Counted from the stretch's first letter, positions 48,317 through 57,890 are shown. The stretch is DNA of 64,000 nucleotides from Bacteroidales bacterium UBA3843 (GCA_002392745.1 DGHR01000006.1:6905-70904), one strand, 5' to 3'. A program made the numbers and translations. Notes: generated by a model not told the origin, from the sequence alone.

Positions 48317-50920
48317 ATGCCTCGAACTTCTTCAAAATCAGGCGGCAGCGTGTCCGAGCGTCGTGAAGAACGCGCAATCAAAGTGGAGCAAGAGAGCTGG
48401 TGGCAGGCTTGTAAACGTGTGCTGACGGACCGTCGTACGCGCGTGATTATCGGCGTAGTGCTACTGTGCTTTTCCATAGTGGCGTTGCTGGCATATATCA
48501 GTTATTTATTCACAGGAACGGCAGACCAGTCGGTGCTGTCGATGGACCATGCGGGTCGTGTAGAGAACCGCGAAGCCATCCGCAACATGTTGGGTTTGCC
48601 GGGTGCCCGTCTGGCGCATTTCCTGATAGACGGCACATTCGGATTCGTGAGTGTGCTGTTGCTGCTGATGATCGCCATTTACGGTCTGCGGCTGATGCAT
48701 GTGTTTAAGGATATCCATGCCATCAAGTTGTTTTGCGGCGGCGCGTTCTGGGTGCTATGGGGTGCCGTAGTGCTGGGTTTTGCGCAGCAAATGGTTCGTC
48801 TGGGCGTATTCCGTTGGGGCGGAGCGTTCGGTGCAGCGTCCGCAGCATGGCTGGTAAGTTATGTAAACATCGTCGGTACGATAGCCATTTTGCTGGTGAC
48901 GCTGGTTATCTTCCTGATTGTAACCGACCCGCGTTTCATTGACCGCTGCAAGGCATTCGGCTTATGGCTGAAGGGGTTGTTCAAGAAAAAAGAAAAACCT
49001 GTCTCCGACGTTTCGCTTGAGGGAGAAGAAGGTGATGCCGTGACGCTCGACTTGCCGATAGACGGTGAGGATATCGCGGAAGGACCACAGGGAGAGGGAG
49101 AGAATATTTCCTTCACGATAGAGAATCCGGAAAATCCGGAAGATCCCGCCATGCCGGAGGTAGAGATAGAAGACCCCCAGCCGGAACCGGAACCATTGGT
49201 GGATGAGGACGGAGAGCCGCTGGGCGACGCACCGCTGATAGAGGACCCGACCGCTCTGCAGCCCGCTCAGGAAGAGAAAGGAGACAAGGATCCGGACCTG
49301 AAGATAGAGGATGTGAATGTAGATGATTTGTACACGAAAGATCCGGACAAACTGTTGGAGAAACTGGGGCCGTATGACCCGAGAAAAGATTTGGAGTTCT
49401 ATAAATTCCCCAGTCTGAACCTGCTGAAAGTATATGACAACGAGGCGGCTCCGGTCATCAACGAAGAAGAACAACGCGCCAACGGCGCACGTATTGTGAC
49501 CACGCTGCGCAATTATGGCATAGAAATTGAGAGTATCAAAGCAACCGTCGGTCCGACGGTGACGCTCTATGAAATAGTGCCGAAAGCGGGAGTGCGAGTT
49601 GCGAAGATTCAGGCGCTGGAGAATGATATCATGCTTAGTCTGAGCGCAACGGGTATCCGTATCATCGCTCCTATGCCGGGCAAGGGAACCATCGGTATCG
49701 AGGTCCCGAACGAGAAACCGCAGGTGGTAAGCATGCACTCTGTGATTGCCAGCAAACGGTTCCAGGAAGAGACGAAGATGCGTCTGCCGATAGCCTACGG
49801 AAGGACGATTACGAACGAAGTGTTCATGTTCGACCTGGCGAAAACGCCTCACCTGTTAGTAGCCGGTGCGACGGGAACGGGTAAGTCGGTAGCTATCAAT
49901 GCGATTATCACATCGCTGTTGTACAAGAAGCACCCTGCGGAGTTGAAACTGGTAATGGTGGACCCGAAAATGGTTGAGTTTGCGCCGTACAAGCCGCTCT
50001 TGAAGCATTTCCTGGCCGCTCAGCCGGACACGGACCCCGAGCAAGTGGTAATCACCGATTGCGACAAGGTGATTAACACCCTGAACTCGCTTGTCATCGA
50101 GATGGAGAACCGCTACAAACTGCTGATGGATGCCGGTGTGCGAAACCTGGAGGATTACAACGACAAGTTCGTTCGCAGAAGACTGAATCCCAATAAGTTA
50201 GTGGGCGAAAGTCTGCATCACCAGTACCTGCCTTATATCGTGATTATCATTGACGAGTACGGTGATTTTATCATGCAGGCAGGCAAACAGGTTGAGACGC
50301 CTATTGCGCGCATCACACAGAAAGCGCGTGCCGTGGGAATGCACATGATTCTGGCGACGCAGCGTCCGAGTGTGAACATCGTGACGGGTGTCATCAAAGC
50401 GAATATCCCGACCCGTATCGCATTGCGCACGCAGTCTGTCATTGACTCGCGTACTGTGCTGGATGCAAAGGGGGCAGAACAGTTGATAGGCCGCGGCGAC
50501 AGTCTGTATGCCGGCAATGCAAGTATCACCCGTGTGCAGTGTGCGTTTGTGGACACGCCGGAAGTGGATGAGATAGTGAAACACATCAGCAAACAGCAAC
50601 GTTACACCGAGCCGTATCAGTTGCCCGAATATGTGGGTGAGGGCGGCGAAGGCGAGGCATTGGCTCCCGGAGCCGTGGATATGAAACGTCTCGACCCGAT
50701 GTTCGCAGACGTGGCGCGGTACGTAGTCACCAAACAGGAAGGTTCCACTTCCCGTCTCCAACGTGCCTTCGAGATTGGTTACAACCGGGCAGGCAAACTC
50801 TCCGATCAACTGGAGGCAGCAGGTATCGTCGGACCGAACAAAGGACCGAAAGGCCGCGATGTGCTCATTCAGGACCTCTCACAACTGGACCAACTGCTGG
50901 AAGAATTGGGCGTTAAGTAG
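48317..50920 (+). CDS. ftsK: DNA translocase FtsK
   Basis: 867 residues. Four N-terminal membrane helices (to about 200), an acidic Pro/Glu-rich linker (about 220-340) and the motor domain: Walker A 'GATGTGKSVAINAI' (about 516-529), Walker B 'YIVIIIDEYGDF' (about 637-648). A C-terminal gamma winged helix ('DVARYVVTKQEGSTSRLQRAFEIGYNRAG') reads KOPS-like sites. It pumps DNA at the division septum to resolve chromosome dimers. Followed by the lolA-like gene, a common Bacteroidetes order. Confidence 0.96.
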   Translation: MPRTSSKSGGSVSERREERAIKVEQESWWQACKRVLTDRRTRVIIGVVLLCFSIVALLAYISYLFTGTADQSVLSMDHAGRVENREAIRNMLGLPGARLAHFLIDGTFGFVSVLLLLMIAIYGLRLMHVFKDIHAIKLFCGGAFWVLWGAVVLGFAQQMVRLGVFRWGGAFGAASAAWLVSYVNIVGTIAILLVTLVIFLIVTDPRFIDRCKAFGLWLKGLFKKKEKPVSDVSLEGEEGDAVTLDLPIDGEDIAEGPQGEGENISFTIENPENPEDPAMPEVEIEDPQPEPEPLVDEDGEPLGDAPLIEDPTALQPAQEEKGDKDPDLKIEDVNVDDLYTKDPDKLLEKLGPYDPRKDLEFYKFPSLNLLKVYDNEAAPVINEEEQRANGARIVTTLRNYGIEIESIKATVGPTVTLYEIVPKAGVRVAKIQALENDIMLSLSATGIRIIAPMPGKGTIGIEVPNEKPQVVSMHSVIASKRFQEETKMRLPIAYGRTITNEVFMFDLAKTPHLLVAGATGTGKSVAINAIITSLLYKKHPAELKLVMVDPKMVEFAPYKPLLKHFLAAQPDTDPEQVVITDCDKVINTLNSLVIEMENRYKLLMDAGVRNLEDYNDKFVRRRLNPNKLVGESLHHQYLPYIVIIIDEYGDFIMQAGKQVETPIARITQKARAVGMHMILATQRPSVNIVTGVIKANIPTRIALRTQSVIDSRTVLDAKGAEQLIGRGDSLYAGNASITRVQCAFVDTPEVDEIVKHISKQQRYTEPYQLPEYVGEGGEGEALAPGAVDMKRLDPMFADVARYVVTKQEGSTSRLQRAFEIGYNRAGKLSDQLEAAGIVGPNKGPKGRDVLIQDLSQLDQLLEELGVK

Positions 50921-50997
50921 CTAAATCAGACTGGCGAGACACTAACGAGAGAGAATCGAACAGAGAGTATTACGAGGGAAAAAAGGAGTAAAATGCT

Positions 50998-51567
50998 ATG
51001 AAACTATTGCTAACCATACTAACAATCCTGTCGTCTTTTTTGACGAACTTGGAGCAGAAGACTTTGCAGTCGGCTTTCACCGTGACGGTAGCGGAAGAGG
51101 TAAATGCCCCTATGAACTATCCCGGAGAAATCATCATGCAGGGGAATAAGTTCCGTCTGGAGATGATGGATATTGAGGCCGCGTACGACGGGAAGACGAT
51201 GTATATGTACTCCGGTGAAACAGACGAGTTGACATTAAGCAACCCGACCGAGCAGGAGTTGTTGGAAGCCAACCCGTTCCTGTACGCCAAGGCGTTGGTG
51301 CCTGTTTGCAACGTGACGGAAAGGACCACCCAGGACGGGCTGCAGACCATCGTCACCCTGACTCCCAAGGATCAGTCAATCGGCATCAACCGCTTTGTCC
51401 TGAAACTCAGGAAGAGCGATCTCATGCCCCTGTCGGTGGAGATCAAAGAGGGGAAGAAAAGCACTATACTGAAACTGAAAGACCCGAAATTTGTAACTAC
51501 AACCCCCGAAGAGATATATATATTGAAACCCGGTAAAAATACGTTTGTGAATGATATGCGGTTTTAA
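50998..51567 (+). CDS. LolA-like periplasmic lipoprotein carrier
   Basis: 189 residues with a signal peptide ('MKLLLTILTILSSFLTN'). 'GEIIMQGNKFRLEMMDIEAAYDGKTMYMY' and 'INRFVLKLRKSDLMPLSVEI' follow the LolA half-barrel pattern. It probably shuttles lipoproteins to the outer membrane. It lies 77 nt after ftsK; the pair ftsK-lolA-trxB is conserved in Bacteroidales. Confidence 0.85.
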   Translation: MKLLLTILTILSSFLTNLEQKTLQSAFTVTVAEEVNAPMNYPGEIIMQGNKFRLEMMDIEAAYDGKTMYMYSGETDELTLSNPTEQELLEANPFLYAKALVPVCNVTERTTQDGLQTIVTLTPKDQSIGINRFVLKLRKSDLMPLSVEIKEGKKSTILKLKDPKFVTTTPEEIYILKPGKNTFVNDMRF

Positions 51568-51622
51568 TCAGTAAGCAAGTTAGTCTGATTCATATTCTAC
51601 AGATAGCAAAAAAATACATACA

Positions 51623-52555
51623 ATGAATAAAGTAAAATGTTTGATAATTGGCAGCGGGCCTGCGGGCTATACGGCTGCTATCTATGCATCGCGTGCCAAT
51701 TTGCAACCGGTATTGATTGAAGGTCCGCAATTGGGAGGACAGCTGATGACAACTACCGAGGTGGAGAACTTTCCAGGTTATCCGGAGGGCGTGGAACCGT
51801 TTCAGATGATGGACGACATGAAGCGTCAAGCCGAACGTTTCGGAACGCAATTCGTATCGGGTATCGTGACGAAAGTGGATTTCTCGGAGAGTCCGAAGAA
51901 AGTGTGGGTGGAAGATACCGAGGAGTATGCGGCGGACGCAGTGATTATCGCGACAGGCGCGAGTGCCAAATATCTGGGAATTGAAAGCGAACGTACGTAT
52001 CGCGGCCGCGGCGTGAGTGCCTGCGCTACCTGCGACGGATTCTTCTACAGGAAGAAGACTGTAGCGGTAGTAGGCGGCGGCGACACGGCGTGCGAAGAGG
52101 CAAACTACCTGGCAGGGCTGTGTGAGAAGGTCTATATGATAGTTCGCAAGCCGTACTTGCGCGCATCGGAGATCATGCAGCAGCGTGTGCTGAACAACCC
52201 GAAGATAGAAGTTCTGTTTGAACACAACACATTGCAACTGACGGGTGAAACCAAGGTAGAAGGTGCTGATTTGGTATATCGCAAAGGCGAAGCGGATGAG
52301 GAAATGCGGCATATAGCCATAGACGGTTTCTTCCTGGCTATAGGTCATCATCCGAACACCGATCTTTTTGCCGAATATCTCAAACGGGATGCAGAGGGTT
52401 ATATACTGGTTGACGGCGATAGTCCGCGAACGAATGTGCCGGGTGTATTTGCCGCAGGTGACTGTGCGGACCCTCATTACCGTCAGGCAATAGTGGCTGC
52501 AGGTAGCGGTGCGAAAGCCGCTATCGAGGCAGACAAATATATCAAGAGTCTGTAA
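51623..52555 (+). CDS. trxB: Thioredoxin reductase
   Basis: 310 residues, full length. FAD-binding 'IIGSGPAGYTAAIYASRANL' (8-27), redox 'CATCDGFFY' (about 134-142), NADPH-binding 'VVGGGDTACEEANYLAG' (about 151-167) and final FAD block 'GVFAAGDCADPHYRQAIVAAGSG'. It reduces thioredoxin with NADPH. The next gene's ATG shares the A of its TAA stop. Confidence 0.96.
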   Translation: MNKVKCLIIGSGPAGYTAAIYASRANLQPVLIEGPQLGGQLMTTTEVENFPGYPEGVEPFQMMDDMKRQAERFGTQFVSGIVTKVDFSESPKKVWVEDTEEYAADAVIIATGASAKYLGIESERTYRGRGVSACATCDGFFYRKKTVAVVGGGDTACEEANYLAGLCEKVYMIVRKPYLRASEIMQQRVLNNPKIEVLFEHNTLQLTGETKVEGADLVYRKGEADEEMRHIAIDGFFLAIGHHPNTDLFAEYLKRDAEGYILVDGDSPRTNVPGVFAAGDCADPHYRQAIVAAGSGAKAAIEADKYIKSL

Positions 52556-53097
52556 TGGCGGAATACGAAATCATCTCCGAGCGTCAGGAGAAAGTGCTGC
52601 GCTACCTGGAAGAGCACCAAATCCCCTTTACAACCTACAACCACCCCGAAGGCAAAACCATAGAGGAAGCCAAGCGTTGGTGGCACGACGACGGCAGCCT
52701 GCACTGCAAGAATATTTTCATGCGCAATCATAAGGGTAACCAACATTACCTGATTTGTTTTCCGTGTGACGACGACTTGGCCATCCACGATATCGAACAT
52801 TGGCTGAAAGAAGTGTTGGTGGCGCAAGGAAAACCGGCTCCGGGTAAATTGTCTTTTGCTTCTCCGGAGCGAATGATGCGTTATTTAGGTTTGGAGCCCG
52901 GGAGTGTGAGTCCGTTCGGACTGATTAATGATACGGAACACCATGTAATCCTGTTTCTGGACAGCCGTTTGAAAGAGGCGGAGAGTTTAAGTTTTCATCC
53001 CAATGACTGCCGCGGGACGGTAGTTGTCTCGCAAGAGGCGTTTCAGCGCTATCTGGCATCAGTAGGAAACGCGGTAGAGTATCTGCAAACCACATAG
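52555..53097 (+). CDS. YbaK/ProX-like aminoacyl-tRNA deacylase
   Basis: 180 residues of one YbaK/EbsC domain. 'TYNHPEGKTIEEAKRW' (about 28-43), 'CKNIFMRNHKGNQHYLICFP' (about 54-73), 'GKLSFASPERMMRYLGLEPGSVSPFGLIND' (about 98-127) and the late 'ESLSFHPNDCRGTVVVS'. Such enzymes clear mischarged tRNA (for example Ala- or Cys-tRNA-Pro). Its start overlaps the trxB stop by one base, so it is coupled to trxB. Confidence 0.9.
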   Translation: MAEYEIISERQEKVLRYLEEHQIPFTTYNHPEGKTIEEAKRWWHDDGSLHCKNIFMRNHKGNQHYLICFPCDDDLAIHDIEHWLKEVLVAQGKPAPGKLSFASPERMMRYLGLEPGSVSPFGLINDTEHHVILFLDSRLKEAESLSFHPNDCRGTVVVSQEAFQRYLASVGNAVEYLQTT

Positions 53098-53170
53098 AGA
53101 AGTAGAGGCCCGGAAAATAGAAATTTCCGGGGACCCCAATACGGGTGGTTCGATACCGGGACACGCACAA

Positions 53171-53205
53171 AAAAAAGCTCTCACATGAAAGTGAAAGCTT
53201 TTTTC
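53171..53205 (-). terminator. Terminator of the tRNA-Phe gene
   Basis: AAAAAAGCT (left) and AGCTTTTTT (right) with TCAC/GTGA inside form a long hairpin with T tracts on both strands. It can stop the tRNA transcript and possibly ybaK. Confidence 0.75.
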
Positions 53206-53206
53206 G

Positions 53207-53279
53207 TGGTGCCAACGGGAATCGAACCAGTGACACAAGGATTTTCAGTCCTTTGCTCTACCAACTGAGCTATGGCACC
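53207..53279 (-). tRNA. tRNA-Phe (anticodon GAA)
   Basis: 73 nt; CCA is not encoded. Acceptor GGTGCCA...GGCACCA, D-arm AGCTCAGTTGGTAGAGC, anticodon arm GGACTGAAAATCC (GAA) and T-arm GTTCGATTCC are all present. Confidence 0.97.
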
Positions 53280-53359
53280 CGGAGGTGTTCCCGTTAATCG
53301 GGAAAACCGGCCTCCGCCGGAAAGGGCAAAAAAATATGCTCCTCGGACGAAAGCGGGTG

Positions 53360-53391
53360 CAAAAGTACTGCTTTTTTTTGAAATGACCAAA
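53360..53391 (-). promoter_or_regulatory. Promoter of tRNA-Phe
   Basis: Minus-strand TTTG (53388-53391) and TACTTTTG (53360-53367), 20 nt apart. Between it and the tRNA lie a CCGGC/GCCGG hairpin (53308-53321) and a TTCCCG/CGGGAA hairpin. Confidence 0.7.
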
Positions 53392-53406
53392 TTTTTTTGC
53401 ATTTTT

Positions 53407-53438
53407 TTTGTTAATATGCGTATTTTTTAGTAATTTTG
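53407..53438 (+). promoter_or_regulatory. Promoter of trmO
   Basis: TTTG at 53407-53410 and TAATTTTG at 53431-53438, 20 nt apart; start codon 53480. Divergent from the tRNA-Phe promoter. Confidence 0.78.
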
Positions 53439-53479
53439 CGGTGTTTTCGATAGTCCATTCATGGGCAAAAACTGAAATT

Positions 53480-54262
53480 ATGGAATTGAAGGTGATTGCA
53501 TATGCGCGCAACGGACATACGGATAAGTTCGGCATTCCGCGACAGAGTAGAGAGGAGAGTCCTATTTTGACCCGCATTGTATTTGAGCCGGAGTATAATG
53601 TAGCCGAAGCGTTGCGTGGAATAGAAGGATTCAGCCATCTATGGATAGTCTGGGGATTTAGCGAGACGCCCATGGAAAACTGGTCTCCCACGGTGCGTCC
53701 ACCGCGGTTAGGCGGAAACAAACGAATGGGCGTGTTTGCGACGCGCAGTCCGTTCCGACCGAACCCTATAGGGTTGAGCAGCGTCAAACTGGTGGGGGTG
53801 GTATATCCCGGCAAACCGACAAATCGGGATTCCGATACATCGAAGTCTGAGCATGGATTTGACATGAAGGAGGGACGGATGGAGTTGATTGTGAGCGGAG
53901 CGGATATGATGGACGGGACGCCGATATATGATATCAAGCCATATTTGAGTTTCAGTGACAGCCATCCGGACGCGAAAAACGGTTTTGCAGAAGAGACGAA
54001 AAACTACCGGTTGGAGGTGGACTGGGGAAAGTTTGCCACAGATTATCTTCCGAAAACGGACCGATGCATGACCGACAATGGACCGATACCTGACCGACAA
54101 TGGATGAAAGAAGTGGAATATATCCTGAGCCAAGATCCGCGTCCAGCCTATCAGGATGATCCTGAGCGGGAATACAAGATGGATTACAACGGTTGGAGGG
54201 TAGTTTTCAGTGTGCATTCAAAATCACAGGTATATATACATAGTATATATAAGATAGGGTAG
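53480..54262 (+). CDS. trmO: tRNA t6A37 methyltransferase TrmO (TsaA/YaeB family)
   Basis: 260 residues from ATG 53480; the open frame upstream includes the promoter. 'KFGIPRQSR' (about 14-22), 'GFSHLWIVWGFSE' (about 51-63), 'RMGVFATRSPFRPNPIGLS' (about 84-102) and 'DIKPYLSFSD' give the family. It methylates t6A at position 37 of tRNA-Thr with SAM. A GACCGACAATGGACCGATAC-type repeat sits in frame at 54052-54106, encoding 'KTDRCMTDNGPIPDRQW' before the C-terminal domain. Confidence 0.9.
   Translation: MELKVIAYARNGHTDKFGIPRQSREESPILTRIVFEPEYNVAEALRGIEGFSHLWIVWGFSETPMENWSPTVRPPRLGGNKRMGVFATRSPFRPNPIGLSSVKLVGVVYPGKPTNRDSDTSKSEHGFDMKEGRMELIVSGADMMDGTPIYDIKPYLSFSDSHPDAKNGFAEETKNYRLEVDWGKFATDYLPKTDRCMTDNGPIPDRQWMKEVEYILSQDPRPAYQDDPEREYKMDYNGWRVVFSVHSKSQVYIHSIYKIG
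54052..54106. repeat. In-frame GACCGACAATG repeat in trmO
   Basis: ACGGACCGATGCATGACCGA, then CAATGGACCGATACCTGACCG and CAATGG: two similar ~21-nt units encoding 'DRCMTDNG' and 'PIPDRQW'. Confidence 0.7.
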
Positions 54263-54467
54263 GATACGATTCGCCTCCGAATTGCTTTCTTTCCGCCTCA
54301 ATACCGCCTCACATAAAAAACAATATTGTTTTGTTCAAACGGGATTTTAATCTGGGGAAGTGCATTTGTAACCATTATGTGAATGCAGGTGAGTGGATTA
54401 TTATTTGGTAAAAATACGCTTGTTTTACGTAAAAAACAACATTTTTTGCATTTTTATAGACAAAATA

Positions 54468-54499
54468 CTTGCAAATGTTATTTTTTTTTTGTAATTTTG
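54468..54499 (+). promoter_or_regulatory. Promoter of the starch cluster
   Basis: CTTG (54468-54471) and TAATTTTG (54492-54499), 20 nt apart; the first amylase starts at 54547. The rest of the gap 54263-54467 is AT-rich, with the GGTAGGATACGAT block at 54258-54270 and no gene. Confidence 0.75.
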
Positions 54500-54546
54500 C
54501 AGAGCAAAATGTTTAATAAAGTTCCAAACTTAACTCATAAATTGCC

Positions 54547-56040
54547 ATGAAAAAAAATCTGCATGCATTCCACATTCCATTCATAAAAAGTGCTCTGCGC
54601 GTATCCTGCGTTGTTTTTTTGTTCGCGTGTGCCAATGCATCGCGCGCGGAAAATATCGGTGTACCGTCCGAGTGCGAGGACGTGATGTTACAGGCGTTCT
54701 ATTGGGATAGTTATAAATCTGAAAGTGGCACGGTATCCAAATACGGTTGCACCAAATGGAATTACCTGATAAATAATATTGATGCTATCACGACGGATTT
54801 TGACCTGGTGTGGCTTCCGCCCAGTGCAATGGGAGGTGGTGTCGGGTATACGCATAAGCAGTTGAGCAATCAAGACAGCGACTGGGGACCGAGACTTCAG
54901 TTGCAGAATCTGATTACGAAACTGCATAACGGCGGAACGAAGGTGATTGCGGATATCGTGATAAACCACCGCGGGAATAAGAGCAGTTGGTGTGATTTCT
55001 ATGCAGACAATTTTGGAAGTTACGGTTCGTTTCAGTTGACACAGCAGCATATATGCCTTTATGACGAGGGATTTACGAAATCCGGTTCCTCTTGCTACAA
55101 TGCCCCCGTCAGTGAGCGCGGCGCGGCAGACAGCGGTACTAATTTTGACGGAGTGCGCGATTTGGACCACACCAGCGAGTATGTGCAGAGTTGGGCGAAG
55201 GCATATGTGCAGTGGATGCTGAAGACCATGAAATACGACGGTTTCCGCTATGACATGACGCTGGGTTATGACGGCAAATACCTGAGTATGTATAATGAGG
55301 CGGCACAGCCGTATTTGTCGGTGTCGGAGTTGTGGTCGGATATCAATACACAGGTCAATCACCTGAAGGCCGCCAACTACAACACGATGATTTTTGACTT
55401 TCCGCTGAAATACAAGATAGGCGAGGCGATAGGCGGAAACATGGGCGCCTACGGCGCACTGCGTAATCCGAGTAACAGTCTGCGCGGAAAAGGTTACGGC
55501 AAGTATGCTGTGACGTTTATTGATAACCATGACACCTTCGAGCGCTCGGATAACCAAGGCGGTGAATTTATCAAGTATAACGCCGACCTGAATGACTCGA
55601 CCGTCCGTTCGAAGATACTACAGGCCAACGCCTATATACTGATGATGCCGGGTATCCCGTGCGTGTTCTATCCGCATTGGAGGAGTTATCAAGAAGATAT
55701 CAGTAAGTTGATAGCCATCCGCAAACGTGCGGGAATCCACAGCGAGAGCGTTGTGAGCGACGAAGTGGGCGGACAATTCAAGTACAGTGCAACGGTGCAA
55801 GGTCACCACGGCAAGGTAATCGTACGTCTGGGTAAAAACCGCGACAAGACACAGCCGGAAGGCTATGAGACAGTGGCTGACTATCCGGAATACAATATCT
55901 ATTACAAAGCCGAGACGCAAGGTCTGGAGAACATTGCCTCCGACACGGGCGTTCGCAAAATCATTTACAACGGTCAAGTTTATATCGTCCGCGAAGGAAA
56001 AACCTACACCCTGACCGGCAGCGAAGTGCGAGAGAAATAA
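54547..56040 (+). CDS. Secreted alpha-amylase (GH13), amylase 1
   Basis: 497 residues with signal peptide (cut near 'ASRA-EN'). GH13 catalytic residues are Asp236 ('GFRYDMTLGY'), Glu261 ('SVSELWSD') and Asp329 ('FIDNHDTF'). 'VIADIVINHRG' is region I. It hydrolyses internal alpha-1,4 bonds of starch. It has no N-terminal binding module, unlike the next two. It ends with 'KIIYNGQVYIVREGKTYTLT', the shared C-terminal motif. First of five same-strand starch genes. Confidence 0.93.
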   Translation: MKKNLHAFHIPFIKSALRVSCVVFLFACANASRAENIGVPSECEDVMLQAFYWDSYKSESGTVSKYGCTKWNYLINNIDAITTDFDLVWLPPSAMGGGVGYTHKQLSNQDSDWGPRLQLQNLITKLHNGGTKVIADIVINHRGNKSSWCDFYADNFGSYGSFQLTQQHICLYDEGFTKSGSSCYNAPVSERGAADSGTNFDGVRDLDHTSEYVQSWAKAYVQWMLKTMKYDGFRYDMTLGYDGKYLSMYNEAAQPYLSVSELWSDINTQVNHLKAANYNTMIFDFPLKYKIGEAIGGNMGAYGALRNPSNSLRGKGYGKYAVTFIDNHDTFERSDNQGGEFIKYNADLNDSTVRSKILQANAYILMMPGIPCVFYPHWRSYQEDISKLIAIRKRAGIHSESVVSDEVGGQFKYSATVQGHHGKVIVRLGKNRDKTQPEGYETVADYPEYNIYYKAETQGLENIASDTGVRKIIYNGQVYIVREGKTYTLTGSEVREK

Positions 56041-56067
56041 GCGACAACCATCCAAATTACAATAACC

Positions 56068-57855
56068 ATGAAAAAAACATTTACAACAACCATTCTGTTG
56101 GTATTGTTCAGTTTGCTGGTTCAGGCGAACAGTTATGGTGTTCTAGTAAACGGCAAGACGTATTTTGCCGGTACGTATGCCGACGAGTACGAGGGATTTA
56201 CCCAGTATCTGGCTCACGTACAGGTGAAGAGCGGCGACAAGTTGCAGTTGTGTGACGCCGACAATGACGCCAAATGGGCAGTGGATTTGAACAGTTATTC
56301 GGTAGACGGTTTTACGCGCGACGGAGACCATTATAATGCGACCGTAAGCGGCTGCTATGATTTCTATATCAAGCTGAAATGGGAGGCCGATGAGTTGTAT
56401 ATCGGCGATGGTTCCAACTGCGGCAGCGGCGAGGATTACAGCAATCTGTATCTTGGGGCTGTGCCGAGCAAATGCGGTGCTGTGCTGATGCAGGCCTTCT
56501 ACAACGAGTCGTATGATGCCAAATCGCCGGGAGTGAGCGAATACGGCGACACCAAATGGAAGACCTTAACTCCGCAAGCCGCCGAGATAGGCAAATATTT
56601 CGACTATGTATGGCTTCCGCCGAGCGCCTACGGCGACGGTGCAGGTTATCATCCGAAACAATACAGCAACCAGAACTCCAACTGGGGCACTCGTGCCGAG
56701 TTGGAGGCCCTGATCAGTGCATTGCATAATGCGGGTTCGAAAGTGGTTGCAGATATCGTCATCAACCACTGTGCAGGATGGTCCAACTGGTGCGATTTCC
56801 CGGTGATGGATTTCGGCGAGTACGGCAAGTTCCAACCCGATGCATCGTATATCTGCAACACCGACGAGGTGAATAAGAACCCCGATGCAGGCGATTGCTA
56901 CGGCAAGGCTACGGGTAATGCCGATGACGGCGACAATTGGGACGGAGCGCGCGACTGGGCGCATGATAACGTGTACGTTCAAGATATGTTCAAGGCGTAC
57001 CTGAAATGGATGCGGAACGTAATGAAATACGATGGTTTCCGTTATGACAAAGGAGACGGTTTCAACAACTGGCACCATGACAACTACAACAAAGCCGCCC
57101 AACCGGAGATAGCGTTCATGGAATGCTACAGCGGCGACGACCGGATAATCGGCGGAATCCAAGGTGCGAACTATAACCTGATGGCCTTGGATTTCCAAAC
57201 CCGTTGGGATGCCATCTGTCCTATGGCCGGATGGAACTATGCCAAATGCGCAGGAAGCGGTCTGCTGGGTAAGGGTTATAGCAAATATGCCATTACTTTT
57301 GTGGACAGCCACGACTGGTTCCTCCGTCCGGATAACGAGAATGAGTTCGGCGGCCGCGGCAATTCGTTGTCGAAAGATTTGAAAGGCCGTTTGCTGGGCG
57401 CGAATGCTTACATACTGGGTATGCCGGGTGTGCCGTGTGTGTTCTATCCGCATTGGGTAAAATACAAAGAGGAGATAAAAGCGATGATAGAGGCACGCAA
57501 GGCAGCGGGTGTACATAGCGAGAGTGCAGTCAGCGACGAGTATGCCGCCGACGGCGGTTACCAGGTGACGGTACGCGGCAAATACGGATGGTTGATACTG
57601 CAACTGGGCGACCGCACCACCCATTCCGCAACCGGTGATTTCGCATGGCTGGCGGACTACAAACTGATGGCAAAAGGTGACGGTTACGCCATGTGGGTGA
57701 ATGTGACCGACCCTCCGATTTATACAGGCATCGAGGAAGTGGGAAGTACGGACGGATCGCTAAAAGGACAGGGAGAGAAATTTGTCAAAGACGGCAAACT
57801 CTATATCCGCATGGGCAAAGCGGTCTATGACGTCATGGGAAGAAGATGCGAATAA
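56068..57855 (+). CDS. Secreted alpha-amylase (GH13) with N-terminal module, amylase 2
   Basis: 595 residues. Signal peptide, then a ~105-residue N-terminal module ('SYGVLVNGKTYFAGTYADEY' ... 'CYDFYIKLKWEADELYIG') shared with the proteins at 57891 and 59804 and probably carbohydrate-binding. The GH13 domain starts at ~135 ('CGAVLMQAFYNESYD'), with catalytic Asp327 ('GFRYDKGDGF'), Glu352 ('AFMECYSGD') and Asp416 ('FVDSHDWF'). The C-terminal motif is 'FVKDGKLYIRMGKAVYDVMG'. It lies 27 nt after amylase 1. Confidence 0.93.
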   Translation: MKKTFTTTILLVLFSLLVQANSYGVLVNGKTYFAGTYADEYEGFTQYLAHVQVKSGDKLQLCDADNDAKWAVDLNSYSVDGFTRDGDHYNATVSGCYDFYIKLKWEADELYIGDGSNCGSGEDYSNLYLGAVPSKCGAVLMQAFYNESYDAKSPGVSEYGDTKWKTLTPQAAEIGKYFDYVWLPPSAYGDGAGYHPKQYSNQNSNWGTRAELEALISALHNAGSKVVADIVINHCAGWSNWCDFPVMDFGEYGKFQPDASYICNTDEVNKNPDAGDCYGKATGNADDGDNWDGARDWAHDNVYVQDMFKAYLKWMRNVMKYDGFRYDKGDGFNNWHHDNYNKAAQPEIAFMECYSGDDRIIGGIQGANYNLMALDFQTRWDAICPMAGWNYAKCAGSGLLGKGYSKYAITFVDSHDWFLRPDNENEFGGRGNSLSKDLKGRLLGANAYILGMPGVPCVFYPHWVKYKEEIKAMIEARKAAGVHSESAVSDEYAADGGYQVTVRGKYGWLILQLGDRTTHSATGDFAWLADYKLMAKGDGYAMWVNVTDPPIYTGIEEVGSTDGSLKGQGEKFVKDGKLYIRMGKAVYDVMGRRCE

Positions 57856-57890
57856 TAGATTAGAGAACAAAATTACTAAAAAATAACATA

